46,431 nucleotides of DNA, taken from positions 583,258 through 629,688 of the forward strand of contig BFEA01000004.1 of NCBI GenBank assembly GCA_003427395.1, in the 5' to 3' direction. Made by a program: the position numbers and the translations under genes. The notes beneath the pieces are model-generated. The model did no database searches. It saw only the letters and a program-made list of their open reading frames with translations, and was not told the origin of the DNA. This document shows positions 35,304-44,312 of the stretch, piece after piece; the first letter of the stretch is position 1, and the number at the start of each line of letters is the position of its first letter. Origin of the DNA: Chara braunii. Taxonomy: Eukaryota > Streptophyta > Charophyceae > Charales > Characeae.

Positions 35304-35615
35304 CTATATCGCTACCCTAAGATTATCGATATGACAATTTTTTCCGTAATACCTCTTAGATCCAGTCTGCCTTTGCTCCGATCTTCCGAACACATTTAAC
35401 ACTATATTTTGGTTTTTGTCTGCAGACAAAATGGTGGATGATAAAGTTTGTAACCACTTTTGAAAAAATATGCTTCTCTCAAATATTGAATTCAACTTCT
35501 TGTTGTTCGACAATTTATCGTTGAGACCCATAACAAAATTAGCGGGGCTCCTGATCAACCTTGACATGTTGACGTTATTATCCCTACTCTTACAGAATAT
35601 CGATAAAAGCAACAA
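35304..35615 (-). pseudogene. LINE II ORF1 C-terminal/ORF2 junction fragment
   Basis: The 103-codon frame contains KLSNNKKLNSIFERSIFFQ followed by KWLQT. It aligns with the last part of the LINE I second frame, RIPKDKKLDSQYLKHMLLQ followed by NWLQE. Its position fits the LINE II order, between ORF1 and the endonuclease. Confidence 0.55.
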
Positions 35616-35722
35616 AGCCTGTTCTCGGTGAGAGGCAGTTAACGAAGACCCTGATTTTCATACGACTTGTCGTGTCATTTATAACAAAATCCAACATTTA
35701 TGTTAACAAACTTGGCACCAAG

Positions 35723-36099
35723 TTGCGTAGCACGGCGAACGTGTTCGCACCCCTCCATGTTCGCGCGAACGTGTTCGCGCGTTCGCGCGAACAGGTCGTG
35801 AACATGTTCGTGCGTACAGGTCGTGAACATTTTTTTTTTCCAGTTCTATTTGACGATATATATATATATTTTTCGGTTTTTGATTCTTAACTCAGGATTG
35901 GCTGAGAATTTGAACATGACTCCAAGGCAAAAGCTGCTTGTTTTATTATTTTACATAACATATATTTTTTTTCAGATTTTTTTGAGACTTTTTTTTTTTA
36001 ATATTTTTTATGTTCGCGTTCGGAGGGTTTGGGGCGCTTGTTCGCGTTCGGGCGAACATGTTCGTGTTCTCCTCCGAACACGAACACGGTGCTACGTAG
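35723..36099 (+). mobile_element. hAT-like non-autonomous element, family C (C1), complete
   Basis: Termini are TTGCGTAGCAC and, inward from the right, CTACGTAGCAC. Flanking 8-mers are GCACCAAG and CCACCAAG (7 of 8). The 377-bp element has arms made of palindromic TTCGCGCGAA and GAACATGTTC words. The core runs at about 35900-35970 (GAATTTGAACATGACTCCAA, ACATAACATATA) and a T-rich tract follows. It is inserted in LINE II and encodes no protein. Confidence 0.85.
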
Positions 36100-36354
36100 C
36101 CACCAAGTTATAGAATAAATACTATAGTTCCTAACTGGGGAAAAAAAAAGAAAACCTATAAAACAACAAGGTAAAAGTAAACTTTCATGCAAATTTCACC
36201 AACATTCAGTTTCAGAAATTTTGACAAATTAAAAGAATATTAGCAAAGGAAATTCCAATGCTCCAAATGAGACCAAATTTTATACACAACAACCTTGAAC
36301 CAAAATAAAAACACGCAAATAAATAAATAAATAAATAAAACTTGGCCCCCAAAC

Positions 36355-36918
36355 CTAGGTTACTAGAGTGGCCCGGGTCGACTTGCCCGGACGGGCAAAA
36401 AAAATAAAAATTAATTTTTAATTAAAATTTTTCTAGGCTACCAGAGTGGCCCGGATCCATTTGCCCGGCCGGGCAAAAAAGAAAAAAGAAAAAAATTATT
36501 TTTTTATTTAAATTTTTATTTTAAATTTGGTAAAGAATTTCTATGTGACCCTGAGGTAAAAGTTGTTCAGTTTATTTTTCTGCATAACATAGTTGTTTTT
36601 CGGAGTTTTTCGATTTTTTTTTTTTTTTTTTTTGGTTGAACCTTCTCTGGTCCTTGCACTGCCGGGCCGCCCAGGAAAATAGGGTGACCCGGGCGGCCCG
36701 GCTGGTAGCCTAGAAATTTTGATTTTAAATTCAATAAAGAATTTCGATGTGATCTTAAGACAAAAGTTGTTCAGTTTAGTTTTATGAATAATATAGTTTG
36801 TTTTCACATTTTTTTATTTTGTTTTTTTTACCCCCTTGGTTGGGACCTTCAAAGGTCCTTGCACGACTGGGCCGCCTGGGAAAATAAGGTGACTCGGGCG
36901 GCCCGGCTGGTAGCCTGG
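36355..36918 (+). mobile_element. hAT-like non-autonomous element, family A (A3), split by A2
   Basis: Termini are CTAGGTTACTAG and CCAGGCTACCAG (inward). It is bounded by an exact 8-bp duplication CCCCAAAC (36347-36354 and 36919-36926). Subtracting the inner copy and its duplication leaves about 275 bp, the family A length. The core is at about 36722-36795. The right arm carries GGGCCGCC and GGCGGCCCGG. Confidence 0.9.
36433..36713 (+). mobile_element. hAT-like non-autonomous element, family A (A2), nested in A3
   Basis: A 281-bp element with perfect CTAGGCTACCAG termini. Flanking 8-mers are AAATTTTT (36425-36432) and AAATTTTG (36714-36721), 7 of 8. The core at about 36525-36598 reads GGTAAAGAATTTCTATGTGA, then GGTAAAAGTTGTTCAG, then GCATAACATAG. 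It is followed by a T-tract at about 36616-36633. It is in the same orientation as A3 and younger than it. Confidence 0.9.
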
Positions 36919-37053
36919 CCCCAAACCTTAATTTCAGTTTTGGACTTATTATTCAGTAACTGAAATCGGGGGTCCCCGTTAACCACATGTGTTCCCGGTG
37001 AAATTGCGTAAAAAATATAACGGGGCTAGACTGCCAATCGATGTGATAAAATA

Positions 37054-37392
37054 CTAGGTTACCAATGGTCCGGGGGCCGGTCGTCTCCCCCGGACGTCTC
37101 CCCATACGTCCGGTACCCCCGTCGTCCGGAAAAATATATTTTTTTTTTTCCGTAAAAGAAAAAAAATATTTGTTTTTTGGTTTTTGATTTTTTACTTTTG
37201 ATTGACTGCGAATTTGAACATGACTCCAAGGCAAACGTTGCTTGTATTGTTATGTTACATAACATATATATTTTTCAGAGTTTTTTGAGATTTTTTTTTT
37301 TTTTTTTTTTTTTTACGCTAGGTGGGATACCCTGTCCGGTCGGACATCCCGGACGGTCAGCGAGGTCCCGGACGTCCGATCCAACAACCTAG
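37054..37392 (+). mobile_element. hAT-like non-autonomous element, family D, complete
   Basis: The 339-bp element is bounded by an exact 8-bp duplication ATAAAATA (37046-37053 and 37393-37400). Termini are CTAGGTTACCAATGG and CTAGGTTGTTGGATC (inward). Arms are built of GTCCGG/CCGGAC words. The core at about 37208-37275 is nearly that of family C (GAATTTGAACATGACTCCAA, TTACATAACATATA). A T-tract follows at about 37291-37314. It is inserted in LINE II. Confidence 0.92.
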
Positions 37393-37439
37393 ATAAAATA
37401 TTTGATTTCTTTTATCCTGACAATCAACATAGAATCTTT

Positions 37440-37560
37440 GATGGGCAATATCAGGTAATAGGTGCATTGATATTTACTCGCCAAGACTTTCCTTAGCTTG
37501 GAATAAAATCCCATCTAGTGGAACAAACTCTTTAATTTCAGATGAGTAAATGAAGATAAC
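37440..37560 (-). pseudogene. LINE II ORF1 C-terminal segment, heavily decayed
   Basis: In the minus strand a short piece SEIKEFVPLDGILFQAKE resembles SDNKIKLFVPIMDARLSE in the second frame of LINE I. Its position between elements D and C2 agrees with the order of LINE II. The match is short and broken by stops. Confidence 0.35.
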
Positions 37561-37856
37561 GTTTTGGGGAAAGAGTCATGCTAAAATTTGGATTGCACCA
37601 TTAATCAATGAACACACATACAGAATGAATCTTTTCTCCACCGTTTAAAATTATGATCTCCCAATTGTTATGGTCCTTCGGTTTTGAGTTATATTTGCAC
37701 CAAGTTTAAATGAAGACTCGTGCGTCTGTCCACTTCCTAAGATCGTTTGAAATTGAGTATTGTTGTTCGTTAACCTCATGTTACCAGTCCCTGAGTTTCA
37801 CGTTGTTTCTTGCGGACAACTTCTCCAAAATCAGTTCGTAATCTCTCTCTTGCCGC

Positions 37857-38219
37857 CTACGTAGCACCTTGTTTGCGTTCGGAGGCGAATGCGAACATGT
37901 TGGCCCGAACGCGAACAAGCGCCAAAAACCCTCCGAACACGAAAATTAAAAAAAAAAAAAAAAAAAAATTATCAGAAAGATCTGAAAAACATATATGTTA
38001 TGTAAAACAACAATACAAGCAACATTTGCCTTGGCGTCATGTTCAAATTCGTAACCAATCATCAGTTAAAAATCAGAAACCAAAAACATATATATATATA
38101 TATATATATATTTTTACGAAAAATGTTTTTTTGTTCGCCCGAACATGTTCGCAAGCTGTTCGTGCGAACACGTTCGCCCGAACGTGAAGGGGCGCGAACA
38201 AGTTCGGCGTGCTACGCAG
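37857..38219 (-). mobile_element. hAT-like non-autonomous element, family C (C2), complete
   Basis: The 363-bp element is bounded by an exact 8-bp duplication CTTGCCGC (37849-37856 and 38220-38227). Termini are CTACGTAGCACC and CTGCGTAGCACG (inward). Arms are rich in CGAAC/GTTCG words with GAACATGTTC palindromes. The core is reversed at about 37995-38060, flanked by an A-tract (about 37947-37968) and a (TA)n run (about 38090-38111). It is inserted in LINE II in the opposite orientation to C1. Confidence 0.92.
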
Positions 38220-38719
38220 CTTGCCGCCTTTAGCAGAGATCTTTTTCTTGAGTGTCGTTGCGAAGAAGTTGACGACCTTTTTAAATGAGTTTGTGGATCT
38301 GTGTTCTTGCTGACCATTTCTTTAGATCTTAAACTTAGTATATCCCTCTCGCTTCATCCATTGGACCGATGCTATTCATGAACAGTGATTATGACGCTTA
38401 ACCAGAAAATTGGTTGACCTATTGCAAATTTTGTGAATGGAGATCTACACCATCAGTTATCGTGAATCATATGGGATACGTTGAAATCAACGAAAATAAT
38501 GGATATTTCGATGAGAGCAGAGCTTGGTGATGAGCCATATCTCAACTCTGAGTCGTACAGTGGTTTATTTTTCGATTTCTTTTCGAAACTTAACGAGATT
38601 GAGCTGATGTTTCAGCAACTACATCTCCTTGATAAATGTTACAGCCTCTGCTACATTGATTCGACGATCTTTGTGAGAACTAGATAGATCTTGATCTCTG
38701 ATGTCGATTCTCGTTCACA

Positions 38720-39570
38720 TAAAAATTCATTTCTCCCATATTTACCACTGACACACCTTATTGATTGCGTCGATAACTCCTTTGGTTGCCTTAATTGCTC
38801 ATCAGGTTTTTGACACACTTGTCATCCTTGTAGATATCTGCACCACGGCATCGTAAAGCTGACCAATTTCAACTCCCTCATATCCCCATTATCAATTATA
38901 ACCCAAATCCTTTCGATCATAATATCTTTGAACCGAGGGTTTACATCATACTTGAGATTTATAAGTTATAGTTTGCTTCTACCCCTCACCAGTGGATGCT
39001 CTTTTATAAGCGTACCCATGATGCTTCTAATAGCTGCCCTGATGTACATTATTGAATCAAGAGGTACCTGCAGTAATATTACCCAAAATGTGTTATCCAA
39101 CCCTATTTGTTGAAACTCACACAATAACATCCATGTCATCAACAGGTAGAAACTCATTACATACGTAGCTCCAAACAGTAGAGCTTCGTCTTCCCTGAAG
39201 TTGATCATCCACAACGACAATGTGTTGTCCCTTGCTACGTACGCCAATACATTCGGACCCTCAAAACGAATCATGCCCTGTTAAACCATTGAAAATGTCA
39301 TCTCTTGCCTAACCATTTCCGTATGTTGCATCATAGTCTGGATGAGGTCTGCCTCCACTTTTTGTAGTAACTGTTTCACAACGCCTCTCAAGACTACCAC
39401 AACTGTCTGCTCTCTAAGCCATTGACCTTTACACTGTCAAACTCTGCATTCACCACGAAAACCACTTATCTGTCAACTATCTCCCACTTTTGCAAGGAAT
39501 GTCTTCTGGAATATTAGTTTCCTCATAACATTGAGCAATCCGTTCCCTCGACATTTCTTCCAAGAATTCG
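38720..39570 (-). pseudogene. LINE II ORF1 relic (DUF4283-like, knuckle lost)
   Basis: Minus-strand frames align along LINE I ORF1. VNAEFDSVKV and EQTVVVVLRGVVKQLLQKV match LNTTLDDIKV and ERTVTVVFKDATRFLPKNV. EGPNVLAYVAR matches EGPSAVSYIAK. NTFWVILLQVPLDSIMYIRA matches NIFWVTAVQVPLDDMSYIHA. YDVNPRFKDIMIERIWV matches LDPAARPNMKDKIWI. At least one frameshift and several stops occur. At the zinc-knuckle position only one or two Cys survive, so this copy cannot bind nucleic acid as LINE I ORF1p could. Confidence 0.75.
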
Positions 39571-39933
39571 ATTGAATCCAGCGGCTGGAGGAGGGGATGT
39601 AGCCTCCGCTGGACCTTGTTCCTTCATTATCAATCCGACTGAGGTTGCTTCGCCATGGATACCAAGTCAGTAAATCAATGCGTGCAAAATTTTGCCAATT
39701 TTCTTCAGTATGCTTCAGAAGGCACCACCTTCGCTGCTTGACATTCCCCCGAGCCAAGGAGGAAAAGTTCCACCCTTACCGAGCTGAAGGCCGTCAAAAC
39801 CTAAAGTTATTGTCTCTCCCGTGGAGGTTCCCAACAAGATACGTTGCTTTGAAACCGAGATGAAGGATGCAAATAGGTATAGCCAAAGCCTACTCTAGAA
39901 ACCCTCAACCTCCTCACTTGCTTCCCACATCTA

Positions 39934-40431
39934 CAACAGGAAAATTTTCCAGAATTAAATAATCATTATAGAGTAAAATTACATTCTAAATTTCAAATTT
40001 TTATTCCATTTTAAAAAATGTCTTACTTGAAAACTTTCCTTCCAAGAATGGGGTATCACTTCTTATTTGAACTGCATGCTAGAGATGGAATGAAAGTCTG
40101 GATGAGTTCATGAAATATTTTAATTGAACTGTCATTCTGAGTATAGATTTCCAGTCATAAATAGGTTAATATAATCTAAATTAGACGATATTTGTTGTAG
40201 TAGAATGAAAGTCTAATTAAAACATTTCATAAAATCGTCCAGACTTTCATTCTATCTTGAACAAATAGATGTAGTTGGAAGAGAAAGTTCATATTTAGAC
40301 GGGAACTTATCAAATTAAATTGAAAATTTTAGAATTTGACTAAAATTGGAATGATAATTTATAAATATGAAGGATTTTTTTTTTATGGAATGTTTTTTCA
40401 AATTTCATTTCTCATGGGAATTTTTTTGTTG
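39934..40431. mobile_element. Palindromic MITE with TA flanks (mariner-like)
   Basis: Outer ends are CAACAGGAAAATT and, inward from the right, CAACAAAAAAATT, each preceded by TA (39932-39933, 40432-40433). The body is a long imperfect palindrome. Its best inner arms (40088-40139 and 40202-40253) read AATGAAAGTCTGGA, then ATGAAAT and TTTTAATT, then TCATTCT. Arms continue outward with AACTTTC and TTCCAA words. No protein is encoded. TA duplication plus long inverted repeats suggests a Tc1/mariner-type (Stowaway-like) element. It lies between LINE II and LINE I. Confidence 0.7.
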
Positions 40432-40448
40432 TACTATACGATGATCAA

Positions 40449-40623
40449 CTATGTATTCGTTGTTACTGCCAGCGCCAAACAGTAAGCTTGGTGGTGAGCG
40501 CTAGCGCAACACCATTGGTCAGGTGTCCACAATCTCCATAAGCAAGTACTTCCACTGCCGGAATATCGGCCTTGCCCAGGGAGTCTTTCCAGGAAAAAAA
40601 AAAAAAAAACAAAAGCATGGGAG
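40449..40623 (-). pseudogene. LINE I ORF2 C-terminal end
   Basis: After the ORF2 stop the minus strand continues with a T16 run (poly A on the plus strand, about 40594-40609). Then come recognisable plant-LINE C-terminal words in mixed frames: PWARPIFRQWKYLL and RSPPSLLFGAGS. A stop and the homopolymer insertion separate these from the main frame. Confidence 0.5.
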
Positions 40624-41955
40624 TCATGCCATAAAGCTATGGACTGATTGCAACTTGGGAGACGAACTAGGGCACTTGGTTCCCCGCAAGCTCGAGGCTG
40701 ACTTCTGCCAATTGATGGCAGCCTCAGAAAGTTGTTCGTATTGTCTGAGGCAGTGCCAGAGTGCTCCCAGCGACTCCTTCGTGTTCTGTGACACCGCAAA
40801 GAGGTCATCTGCACAAGCCGTCACCTTACAAGTTGCAGGTTCCGTCTGGATATTGTGGATTTCGGCGTGCACCCTGATATTGTTCAGTGGGACTTCAAGC
40901 TGAACCACAAACAACAAAGGTGCCAATGGGCATCCTTGTCTTAGTGAGCGCGACAATGTGAATGGCTCTGACAGGTGTCCATTTACCATCACTGAGGCCG
41001 TAGAGTATGAATACAGTGCTATTACCCAGGTGCAGAAGACATCTCCAAACCCCATCCAGCGCAGTGTAGTTACCACGTACGACCAGTTAAGTGCTTGTAG
41101 TACTTCAACCTCTGTTACTGGCCTGTCCAAATCCAGCTTCACGTGCATTGGCAGTTTGCATCTTGTATTTTCCCAATGGTCTGAGTTCCAAGTCAGATTC
41201 GTGTCCGCTCCCTCTTCCGGTCTTTGAGAGGTAAGAATATCTTTGAAATACTTTCCCGCATATGCACACATAAGCTTTGGTTCTACCGACATGGGTTCCT
41301 CCTGGTCAAAGGGGTGTCCGAATTCCTTCATTGCATGTGCAGTTCTCGATGGTACCAGTTTCTGAAAGGTCTCTCTCGTCATTCGGTCATACACCTCGAT
41401 CCCTCTAACTTTGAGGCGTTCTGCCCACTGATCCGCCTTGTCCTGCTGGAGCCGGTCCCATTCTGCTAATCTTCTCGCCCTTTCCTTACCCCACGTTTGC
41501 TCGGAGATGGGGTGCCCCTTCATTCGTCTCTCAGCATCCTCTACCCGGCTCCAGCATTTCCGTTCCTCTTTATTTCTTTGCAGCACAATGATCCGTGAGC
41601 AGACGTTCAGTAGGTTAGACAAGATGCGAGAGCCCCCCTCCCACCAATCAGCGGTAGAGGGGAAGTTCCTTTTTTGTTCCGTCCATCTCTCCCAGAACTG
41701 TTGAATCCAGATGTTTAGCTTCTCGTTATTCAGGTTCTGAACATTGGGACGGAAGAAACCTCGGCCCCTCTGCAACTCGGGTTCCATCTGAAAGGAGGCA
41801 ATTACTGGTTTATGATCTGCAACTGGATTATTTGTGTGCTTAATTTCCACAATCACTTCCTGAGCCAGTCCTGTTGTTCGAAAGTAATCGAGGCGCCTGC
41901 CCGTCCCTTTTGCAGAGAACCACGTGTACCTCTGTGCCGTCGGATGCAGGTCATG
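40624..41955 (-). pseudogene. LINE I ORF2: endonuclease end plus partial reverse transcriptase
   Basis: A single open frame of about 443 codons. It opens with the endonuclease C-terminal block HDLHPTAQRYTWFS ... RRLDYF and VADHKPVIASF (the catalytic D-H pair is present). A charged linker follows, then LDRPVTEVEVLQALN. It jumps directly to WSYVVTTLRWMGFGDVF, then VMVNGHLSEPFTL, RQGCPLAP and the catalytic-box variant CADDLF. Between LQALN and WSYV (junction at about 41086) the GKAPGxDG opening, the RPI block and the FEKAYDR motif with its catalytic Asp are all missing. About 150-200 residues were removed without breaking the frame. The enzyme cannot be active. Confidence 0.85.
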
Positions 41956-42118
41956 AGCCTAGCAACAAAATCTTCTTATCGTCCAGCTTGGTTTCTTGAA
42001 AGCATTCAATGAAGATCCTGTTTTCATGCAGCGATGATTTTACCCTGCACCTTTTTCAACGACCCCCGGTGTCTCCAAAGCCTTGCAGGTTCCACGTTGC
42101 TATTCTCACCCTAACCAT
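41956..42118 (-). pseudogene. LINE I ORF2 start: endonuclease N-terminus
   Basis: It starts at ATG 42118 with MVRVRIATWNLQGFGD, the standard opening of LINE apurinic-type endonucleases (catalytic Asn in TWN). A stop follows at 42058-42056. In the same frame comes FIECFQETKLDD, with the catalytic QETKL Glu. Immediately after KKILLLG the sequence jumps to the C-terminal endonuclease block (junction about 41960), so the middle of the domain is deleted. The start codon overlaps the end of the upstream frame by 13 nt. Confidence 0.8.
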
Positions 42119-43191
42119 TTCGATTGGATTTGGGATGAGGATGCACCTTCCTGCAACCAATTCTGCAACAACATGTGCTTGAGGTATTGTGAGTCCAATT
42201 TCTTATCCTTTGGAATACGACTTTTCAACTCTGCTAAGCAATCCGCTGGCAACATTAATGGTGAGATGCACAATCTGGAGAGGTCCTGTTTCTTAGCTTC
42301 CGTAAAGACCGATAGTGGGACCAAACGCAGACCCCGACTCTCCATCTCCATTAGCTTTGTCTCTGATAGCCGTGCGTCCATAATCGGGACAAAGAGTTTG
42401 ATCTTGTTATCACTTGGGCCAATGAGGATTCTCACCATTTGGATATCTGGGATCGCCCTTACCGGGAAGTGACCCGGGTACAAGTTTTGTACCACCTCCT
42501 CAATTAGTGTAGGTGTCGACATCTCCGAGACCTGCTGACCAAAGATCAGTTGGGGACCTGCATTTCGTTGCCACGTCACTACCCATGAATTGTTCCTTGT
42601 CATTGTACATAGTAAAGGAATCAGGTATTGCGGCATATTCGCGTTGGCTCCTTTTGCCGAAGTTGCCAAGCGCCTGTCCCTTGTGGTTTTATTGTCGGGC
42701 GTGACAATTCCAATTTCATGGCTGGTGGAATGTTCTGAGCCGCTTCTTGAGAGCCTAGATTGTTCTGGCCGGAGAAGCTCAATCTCCTTTGTTTTCCGGC
42801 TGACAGGCCTTTGGATCGGCTCAGAGTACACTTTGATTCCGACTCCATCCTCTCTCTCTGCTGAACTAGGCTCCCTGCTAGAATCGTGGTTCCTTGTGGC
42901 CTCGTCGATGTCGAGACGGGCGTGCTGACCGGGCGCGTCCCTCCTATATCTCCCTCCGTTTGTCTGCTTGGCCCTCCGGTTGCTTGTCCTCTTCCGTTTT
43001 GAGCGCTTCCATCCTGGTTGTGATTTATATTTACTCCTCTCCCTTGTTCCTGATTTGGCCTTTATTCCCCCTGCTTCCTGAAAGGGGAACGGGCCTAAGC
43101 CCGACCCTTGAGGGTAATTTCACGGTCCGCGTAGTCCTTGTCCCTGCTGTGGGAGGGCTCCCGTTAGGTCGACAAATCCTCTATTTGCCAT
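42106..43191 (-). pseudogene. LINE I second frame (ORF1 C-terminal half or ORF1b)
   Basis: The ATG at 43191 overlaps the ORF1 stop in the form TGATG. Translation gives MANRGFVDLTGALPQQ, then a stop at 43122-43120. It continues in the same frame through a Lys/Arg/Ser-rich segment to a 241-codon open stretch (42831-42106) ending NWLQEGASSSQIQSKWLG. No known fold is recognised. It may be the C-terminal half of ORF1 after a frameshift, or a separate frame translated by stop-start coupling. Its end is conserved in LINE II (35.5 kb), so it was part of the ancestral element. Confidence 0.7.
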
Positions 43192-44312
43192 CACCATGGC
43201 CGCGGCCAGGCCGCCCAAGCGTAGTATTGCCTTAGCGCCTCTGTTTCTTGCACTGCTGCGGTCGGCTGCTCCGTCACGTTGTGTCCCGAACCTGTTCCGG
43301 AGAAGAGGCCCGGTGGGCCTTGGCCCACCATCCCTCCTATTAAGGATTGCCCCCCGGAATACTGTGGAGAGAAAATCAGATTATTTCTTGTGGATGATGC
43401 GTGGTTGGTCGCAGGTTGTTCCTGTCGCTGTGATGGTCTTGGTCCCAATGTACCTTGGTATCTCGATCTTGTTTCCCTTTGTCTGGATTGCTCTCTCGAT
43501 TGGTGCTGCATCGGTGCTCCCTGCTCTCCTCCTGCTTGATCTTGGCGTGCGTTTCTTCTCTCTCTCCTACACTCCTCTTCCGAATGAAAGAACTGCCTGC
43601 ACTTTCTACACTTAAGTGTACCTGCGGTTGCAAGGCAGATTTCCAATTTATCGCCCTTGGGAGTTTCGATCCAAATTTTGTCCTTCATATTTGGACGTGC
43701 TGCTGGATCCAACTCGAATTTCACTTTGACCAACGCCGGGCGCACTGGGTCTGCATCTGCTGGGTATGCTCGAATGATAGGGTCAATTGCCCTTTCAATC
43801 TGAGCATGGATATATGACATATCGTCCAAGGGAACTTGAACTGCCGTAACCCAGAAAATGTTCTCGTCTTCCTGTCTCCTCATCGCTCCGAACTCTGCTC
43901 GCGTCATCCAGGGTTTAAATAAAACCTTGTATTCTTCGTTAATCAGGCTACCTTCACTAATCATATATCGGGCCGGATCCGACGATTTCGCTATGTACGA
44001 GACTGCACTTGGTCCTTCTATTTTTACTCTCCCTCTACGCGTATTTTCTGTAAACTGCTCATTCCCTAACACCCAACCATCCTCAAAAGCCCTAACCAGA
44101 TCGTCTTTGACATTTTTTGGCAGAAAACGGGTGGCATCTTTAAACACTACCGTCACTGTGCGTTCTTTCAACCATTTAACTTTGATGTCATCAAGTGTCG
44201 TGTTGAGTTTGAAGTGTGCCTCCCTTCCGTCGATTGTCATTTCGCCTGGGTTGATGCCCGTGGGGTAAACCCCATCGTCAAAACGCCAGCAGTTCTCTGG
44301 AGCGATCTTCAT
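43191..44312 (-). CDS. LINE I ORF1 protein (DUF4283-like with CCHC zinc knuckle)
   Basis: An intact 373-codon frame with ATG at 44312 and A at -3. Residues 1-110 form an N-terminal domain (KVKWLKERTVTVVFKDATRF). Residues 130-225 carry the order FKPWM ... NIFWVTAVQVPLDDMSYIHA ... VKVKFELDP ... KIWIE seen in plant LINE DUF4283 proteins. A CX2CX4HX4C knuckle follows with C235, C238, H243 and C248. Residues 250-370 are Arg/Gln/Gly-rich and probably disordered. The family's role is to coat LINE RNA and carry it to the nucleus. The frame stops at TGATG, overlapping the next ATG. It is the only reading frame in the window I regard as a genuine, largely intact protein gene; its start is also where the LINE II similarity begins. 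Confidence 0.85.
   Translation of the reverse strand: MKIAPENCWRFDDGVYPTGINPGEMTIDGREAHFKLNTTLDDIKVKWLKERTVTVVFKDATRFLPKNVKDDLVRAFEDGWVLGNEQFTENTRRGRVKIEGPSAVSYIAKSSDPARYMISEGSLINEEYKVLFKPWMTRAEFGAMRRQEDENIFWVTAVQVPLDDMSYIHAQIERAIDPIIRAYPADADPVRPALVKVKFELDPAARPNMKDKIWIETPKGDKLEICLATAGTLKCRKCRQFFHSEEECRRERRNARQDQAGGEQGAPMQHQSREQSRQRETRSRYQGTLGPRPSQRQEQPATNHASSTRNNLIFSPQYSGGQSLIGGMVGQGPPGLFSGTGSGHNVTEQPTAAVQETEALRQYYAWAAWPRPW

Larger units (their letters stand above)
32600..39890 (-). mobile_element. LINE II: old L1-type retrotransposon, fragmented by later insertions
   Basis: Minus-strand pieces match LINE I in the same order: ORF1 (39570-38720), ORF1 C-terminal segment (about 37560-37440 and 35520-35440), endonuclease end (34037-33831), ORF2 linker (33800-33175), reverse-transcriptase start (33185-33145) and a later RT piece (32846-32640). 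Stops and frameshifts are frequent. Between the pieces lie elements C2, D, A3 with A2 inside, C1, a core-bearing relic at 34.85 kb, and an atp6 fragment. Both ends are estimates. This element is the target into which the datable small elements were inserted. Confidence 0.75.
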
